Below, piece after piece: positions 58,470 through 64,000 of a stretch of 64,000 bases of DNA. Under the pieces are notes generated by a model. The model saw nothing but the letters and a program-made list of their open reading frames with translations. It ran no database searches and had not been told where the DNA came from. The translations under genes were made by a program, and so were the position numbers. Origin of the DNA: Akebia trifoliata (Eukaryota > Streptophyta > Magnoliopsida > Ranunculales > Lardizabalaceae); assembly GCA_017979445.1 (NCBI GenBank), contig CM030715.1:27939169-28003168 (forward strand), read 5' to 3'. Within the stretch, counting starts at the first letter, position 1. Every line of letters starts with the position of its first letter.

Positions 58470-60400
58470 CCAGGATCCTTAAATTTTGGTGCAATCGTTT
58501 GTTGGATGAGTGACGAAGCTTGGGCTGCCATAATAGCTTCCCGAGGAAATGGTGTTTTCCTTTTAGCTGTGGTCAAATCCTTTAAGAATTTCGCATAAGA
58601 AGGTATCTGTTTAATGGCAACTAGGAATGGGATATTGATATGCACATTTTGGAAGACTTCTAAGACACCCTCAAACTGCTTATCTTTTTTAGAATCTCTA
58701 AGACGATGGAGAAATGGAGCTTTTGGAATTGGCAAAATGATAGGAGGATTTTCCAAATCTTTCTACTTCTCTGTTGGAGACTCTATGGCTTCTTTTTGAA
58801 CTTTATCTTTTTCTAAGACTTTTTTTCCCGTGTCAAAAGGTTGGACCTTGTTGTCCACCTTCTTTCCCGAACGCAAGGTGTGGATAGCCTGGACTGAGTC
58901 TTGTGGAGCTCCAGAATGGCTTCCTACTTCGTATTGACTTTTTGATCCGTTTGGAATCAATGGTTGACCTCTAGGGTTAGGGATAGTCTGACTAGGAAAT
59001 TGACCTTTCTCTCTCCCACTCAAGAAGAGAGCTAACTGCCCCAACTGAACTTCCATTTTAGCTATGGATTGCGCAGTGACCTGGTTAATCTGAGTTTGAT
59101 TTTGATGGGTTTGCTGTTGAGTTTGGATGAACTGCTGTTGCTGTCTCATCAACTTGGCAATCATAGATTCTAAGGACGACTGTTGTTGGGCAGGCTGCTG
59201 GTAATTGGTCATGGGATCTGGTATGATGGCTCTACAATTTGTAGATTATTGGGGTTGATAAGGGACTTGAGGAACAATAACTTGGTTTGTAGAAGAACTA
59301 GATTGCCTAGGAAAACTCCTATTGTAACCTGACGGACCACTAGATTGAATAGGTTCATTCTGTCTGTATGAGAAATTAAGATGGAACCTATTATCTGGGT
59401 GATACGTTTGGTTAAAAGAGTTTGAAGTTGACTTCCTAAAAGCACTATAGCCATTAATCGCATTTGCTTGTTCAGCTTTGATTTGAGGCAAGGTGGGACA
59501 ACACTCGACCAAATGGTCGTTGCCGTCGCATATGACGCACAAAGAACTCGGTTCGACAGTCACTTGCGAAATTGCACGAGGGTCTAGGTGAGGTTTGGAT
59601 GCTGAGATGGTAAAGGCATCTAACTTCTTCGTGAGATTGTTCATCCCACTCACTAGATTAGACATAACATTTTTGAGATCAGGGTCTGCCTTCATCTCAT
59701 ACATGCATGTTTTTCTAACCGGATCATTTCTATCAAATTCTTCTTGGTTAGTACTCCAATTTTGAGCACTCTCGACTAACTCTACGAGGAAATCGTACGC
59801 TTGCTTGGGAGTCTGGTTCATGAACTGACCCTTATGCATTGACTCGACTAAGGTACGTTGATTCATTGTTAATCCTCTATAAAAACTTTGCACCAATTGT
59901 GCTTTGTCAATGCCATGGTGTGGGCACTTGACCAATAAATCATTGAATCTTTTCCAAGTTTGGGAAAATTAATCATCAGGACGGGCTCTAAAATTTCTAA
60001 TAGAGTCCTTCATTTTCTCAGTTTTGACCATGGGGTAGAATTTGGCCATAAATTTTTTTGATAGAACATCCCAGGTAGATATGGAATTGGGTGTTAGGGA
60101 GTTCAACCACGCAGCTACATGGTCTTCCAAGGATAACGGGAACAGAATAAGCTTGATACTCTCCTCATCTAGATTCTGATTTCTAAAAGTTTGACATATA
60201 GTCAAGAATCGATTAAGATGGGTGTAAGGTTGTTCACGCTCTAAACCGTGGAACTTAGGGAGCATATTGATGGTGGCAGCCCTAATTTCAAACTGAGGTG
60301 CATTGTTCAACGGTAAAACAATGCATGTGGGAGAAGATGCGGAAGCTGGAGCGAAGAGCTCATTGAGAGTTCACTCTCGATCACCCATCATAACTACTGA
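58364..60400 (-). pseudogene. Retrotransposon gag and protease active-site region
   Basis: One frame can be followed from about 60400 to 58390, interrupted by stops at 60371-60373, 59969-59971, 59246-59248 and 58763-58765. The capsid part has 'INMLPKFHGLE', 'HLNRFLTICQTF' and 'AAWLNSLTPNSI', typical of Athila gag. 'CVICDGNDHLVECCP' near 59530 is a CCHC-type nucleocapsid knuckle. A Gln-rich stretch follows (59212-59080). The protease active-site motif 'DLGAS' is near 58410, just before a frameshift. Confidence 0.88.
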
Positions 60401-61673
60401 TGGTGTCTTGCGTATCCTACTGATGGTACGTTCGATCTCAGGATCAAATGGTTCTAACACGTTATTTTGTGAACGTCTACCAAGCATACAAATCACACAG
60501 TCGATCAAACAATCACGAAAAAAAAAGACTGGACCTAGATAGGTTGCCTAAAGCTAGACAGCTCCTAACTGGGTAGAAATAGCGCAACTAGCCTTCCAAC
60601 TCGGTTCTATGAAGTCAAGTTTGAATCATTCGGATCTCTAGATCGGAGGAGGCGCATAATGCATAAGCAAGAGCACGCTTAAATACCTTCTTTTCTTGAA
60701 TAGACTGAGTCTATCCCCTCAAAGGGCAAGATCTTACTAGATACAAAAATGACCAAGAAGCGCAATTGGCACAACTTGAAGTGGAATTTCTCCTATTGAG
60801 CTCGTGGGCCCTATAGTCAAGTCTAATTGATTTTAATTAATTTGATTGGATGACTAGTGCATTGATTATCCTAATTAGAGCAAGGAATTGGTAATGACTT
60901 CCAATCCTTATCTTATCATGCCATCCCTAGGAGAGGGGTGCTCTTTACTACTTAATTAACTATTCCAAGTGTGTGCAAATTGGAAAAATAACATACAAAG
61001 GCAAGGAGTAACCCACTAGCAAAGAGAGGCGTGGGTGTTTCGGGATTACCTCCCGTGCTAGACAAGGTGAAGACGGTTTGAGTCGACTTAGGCCACCAAC
61101 TCCAATTTTGGTGTGCGAACCTAAGGAGCCGTGACGGTATTGTCCACCCGTCGTCCTTCTTTAGTCTATTACAATCCAAGCCTTCTTGGATAATTAATAA
61201 AAATTACAAGAAATCATATACAAGAGTTTCTAAAACAGAAAAATAAACCTAACTAAAGATTAAAGAAAATTGAAAGAAAAGAAGAAAAAAAAATGTTCAC
61301 TTACAAGAAGCAAAATAGAAATGTTAGCAGAAATGATAGTAAATAGACTTAAAAATAGAATCTGACTTACCGCAAACTTACTGACTTTATCACATTTTAT
61401 AGAAAATTTCGTTCTACCCCAAATCGATATACACTAATAGATAATCGGAGATCGGAGTAGAAAGTTACAGTCAGTTTAAGTTCTGATGTTAAGGGTGAAA
61501 AAGAAAACGAGAATGACTTTTTTTTTTTTTCAATGTTTTTTTCTTCTTTCTTCTCTCTTAAAATCTCAAGAACACTTGAACTTATAGAAAGAAACTAAAA
61601 CAAAAAAAGAAAATAAAATAAAAATGAAAAAAATAAATTTTAAATCAAAACTTACCACTACTACCTTTATCTT

Positions 61674-61691
61674 TCCCCGGCAGCGGCGCCA
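61674..61691 (-). other. Primer-binding site (tRNA-Asp type)
   Basis: On the minus strand TGGCGCCGCTGCCGGGGA lies six bases inside the 5' LTR. It matches the complement of the 3' end of plant tRNA-Asp as I know it, with one difference. This is the primer used by Athila-type elements. Confidence 0.85.
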
Positions 61692-61697
61692 AAATTC

Positions 61698-62891
61698 TGA
61701 TGAGACTATCGTTGTTCTTCTCACCGGAGTTAATAATAATCTTAGTTTTACCTTACTTGTGGGGCAAGTAGGGGATCGAACCCAAGAGAAAGGAGGAATA
61801 GAGCTAAGCTAAGAAGATAAAATCCAAATTAACTAAAAGGAATTAAAACTGTTTTTCTTTTTATTTTTGAACTTATAAGAAGATGTAAAATTGCTAGAAA
61901 ATAAACTAAAGTAAATGAAATTAAAAGCAAGTAAACTTATGAATTAAAACACCATTGGAGGTGGATCTACCTAGAACATGTTGATGAGCAATTCCTAATC
62001 TCTAGCCTTTTTATAACTCAATCGTAAGGGCTTGGTGTTAACTCCTTAGATCGGAAGGTTTTGCAAATTAAATGAAATAAGAGAACAAAAACAAAGTATA
62101 ATTCTTTGAAAACTTCCTACTACAAATTATCTAATTTAAGCATACTTTATCTTGATCTAATCTAAGCATAAAGTATCTATATTAAGAATAAAATGTGCAA
62201 GAAACTTAAAGAGAACTCATAAGCATTTTCAATAAAAGAAAGGTATAAAATTAGAAATAACACAAGAACTTGCTCTAAACTTTTCCACTCTCCAATGGAG
62301 GGGAACTTAGCCTAATGTCATTGCAAGAGAGGGAAGATAAGAGATGAAAGAACTTTTCTTCATTTCATGGAGACAATTACAACTTCTTCTTCTTCTATTT
62401 CTTACAAGACTATTTAACCAAAAGAAAATAACTAGAAAATGAAAATATAAAAAATAAGAGAATATGCTAAGAGCCTTAGATTAAAGGAGTCTTAGATAAG
62501 AGAACCAAGATGAGACCCTTTCTCTAGAAATGATGGCTCTATTTATAGAGAAAATGTGTGTAGAAGAGTCTAAAAGTAGTCTCCACTTTTCTTTGCACAA
62601 AAAGACAAAAGAGGAGAATATGAGTTAAGGATTAGGGCATTCCAAAGTGGGCCCAAATGCTTTTATCTTGAGAATTTGATTCCAATTTGTTGATTTTCTG
62701 CACAAGAAACACATGTAATTAGATTTATCTAGTAAATGAATTTATTTATATATAATTAAGCCTAATTAACATGCAACGTGGTGATTTGGGGCTTATCATG
62801 ATTATTATCTTAATATGGATAAATAGGTACAAAAATCAAGATAAATATTCGAAAAATGTGTGTATAATTGAGTGTTTGGAAACACTCATCA
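61698..62891 (-). repeat. LTR at the 5' end of the retrotransposon
   Basis: 1194 bp, same ends as 52431-53625 and a few substitutions apart. In the element's minus orientation this right copy is the 5' LTR and would hold the promoter. Confidence 0.96.
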
Positions 62892-64000
62892 ACTACCAAA
62901 CGTTGGGCATAATGGACAAGACCTCCTTCCAAAAAGGAAGAGGTCTTGAGTTAAAGACACACCTTTAGTGATTTTTCTTGAAATAAACTTAGATGGTTCA
63001 AAATTATCCGACCCGACTATCCCAAATCAATTTGTTCGCTTGGGTTGGATCCAAATATGGGTTTGATAAAAACAAAATGGTTCGAATATAATTTTAACTA
63101 ATAAGATTCAAGTTGGATTTGGATCCAAATAAAAGTCATATATGGATATACTCATATTCGACCTAGGTTGCAATCATAAAGATTTATATAACTACTCCTA
63201 AGTAGTGATCCACTTGTTTCTCGTGTAGCCTAACTAGTTTCCTTCTCTTGTACATTATGAAAATATCAGTTGTTAATGAATAAAAATGGGTGGCATCAAC
63301 ATAATTTTTAATTTAAAATATTAATTAAAGGGATTTTAAAGATAACATAATACAAAATATTTTTATAAGTTTAGAAAACTAACCAACCATGGAATGTACG
63401 TAGCTTTGTAATTTTATTAAATTTTGACAAAATGACCCCGAAAATAGAGTTGCAACTTGAGCAAGCAAAATTTGTTTGAACTCAACTTAGACTAAGTCTT
63501 AGTGCAGTTGACTTTGATTTAGACAAAGAAATTGACCGAATCTAATTGAACTAGGTTTGGGCATAGGTATCGGGTTGCCTAGTTTATCCGAACACAAACT
63601 TAATATGATAATAATTTAAAAATATTTTTAAATGTCTTTGTTTCTTTCTCATTCTCAATTTAAGCTTTAGTTAATAATTAATTATTATCATCTTCTTTTT
63701 CTTTACATTTGCTTATAGTTTCAGGTATAAACTTTAAAATAATTAATTGCAAATTTTATATTTTTTACATACCACTTATATGTATATAAGTTTATATCAT
63801 TACTAAATTATCTGTTATTAATGAGAAATGAACAAATCCCAGCAATCCAACTTAGGTAAGGTTCAGACTTAGCATTTCATGCTCGAGGTCGGATTGGGCA
63901 CCAGACTTGAGAACTTTGATCCCCAATCTGCCCTACTTGCAACCTTACATGATAAGAGTTGTGATTTTTTGATTCTCACTCTACTCTTTTGACATGGCAT
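62892..64000. other. Intergenic sequence right of the retrotransposon
   Basis: No gene is seen. Begins with the ACTAC target duplication. Contains 'TTGGATCCAAAT' and 'GGTATCGGGTTGCC' type repeats near 63050-63170 and 63550-63590, otherwise AT-rich. Confidence 0.55.

Larger units (their letters stand above)
52431..62891 (-). mobile_element. Athila-like Ty3/Gypsy LTR retrotransposon, 10.46 kb
   Basis: Two LTRs of about 1195 bp bound the element, each beginning TGATGAG and ending CTCATCA. The flanks are a 5-bp target duplication, ACTAC (52426-52430 and 62892-62896). Coding order on the minus strand is gag, protease, reverse transcriptase, RNase H, integrase, as in Ty3/Gypsy. The primer-binding site complements tRNA-Asp and the gag sequence looks Athila-type, so I place it in the Athila/Tat group. 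About 20 differences between the LTRs (roughly 1.7 %, by eye) indicate insertion within about the last million years under usual plant rates. Coding parts carry several stops and frameshifts, so it cannot act on its own. Confidence 0.95.

Noticed and set aside
1..64000. CRISPR array, operon-like defence or biosynthetic cluster
   Set aside because: No regularly spaced repeats and no functionally linked gene set; intron-containing plant genes separated by transposons account for the window.

Overview
The window is nuclear DNA of a flowering plant, most likely a woody dicot. Genes have introns with GT-AG borders, the sequence is AT-rich and full of transposons, and every recognisable protein is a plant family member. 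The species cannot be named from the sequence.

Layout. At 2062-2244 (minus) lies what looks like exon 1 of a DUR3-type urea transporter; its other exons, if they exist, lie beyond the window edge. From 4520 to 9210 (minus) is a complete four-exon gluconokinase gene. From 12158 to 25015 (minus) is a ten-exon COG0523/CobW-type metallochaperone GTPase, spread over 12.9 kb because its introns hold transposons. These include a 3.2-kb broken hAT transposon with intact 8-bp target duplications. From 26414 to 31595 (plus) is a row of fragments of three unrelated genes: trehalose-6-phosphate synthase 1, a RelA/SpoT homologue and a HIPL (hedgehog-interacting-like) protein. All are truncated and followed by a CACTA transposon end. 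From 35925 to 41846 (minus) is an apparently intact five-exon chloroplast phosphoribulokinase gene with its redox cysteines and one GC-AG intron. From 47023 to 51307 (plus) is a two-exon gene for a protein with about 12 membrane spans. From 52431 to 62891 is an Athila-like Ty3/Gypsy LTR retrotransposon in minus orientation, with a 5-bp target duplication and many coding breaks. The rest is intergenic DNA and introns with many small inverted-repeat elements, tRNA-derived SINE copies and microsatellites.

The genes do not form an operon-like unit. Gluconokinase and phosphoribulokinase both act on sugar phosphates, but their proximity is probably chance. I found no tRNA or rRNA gene, CRISPR array or bacterial-type system. 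The most unusual parts are the three-gene fragment mosaic, the family of double-hairpin elements, the tandemly duplicated last exon of the CobW gene, and several small transposons whose boundaries can be fixed to the base.
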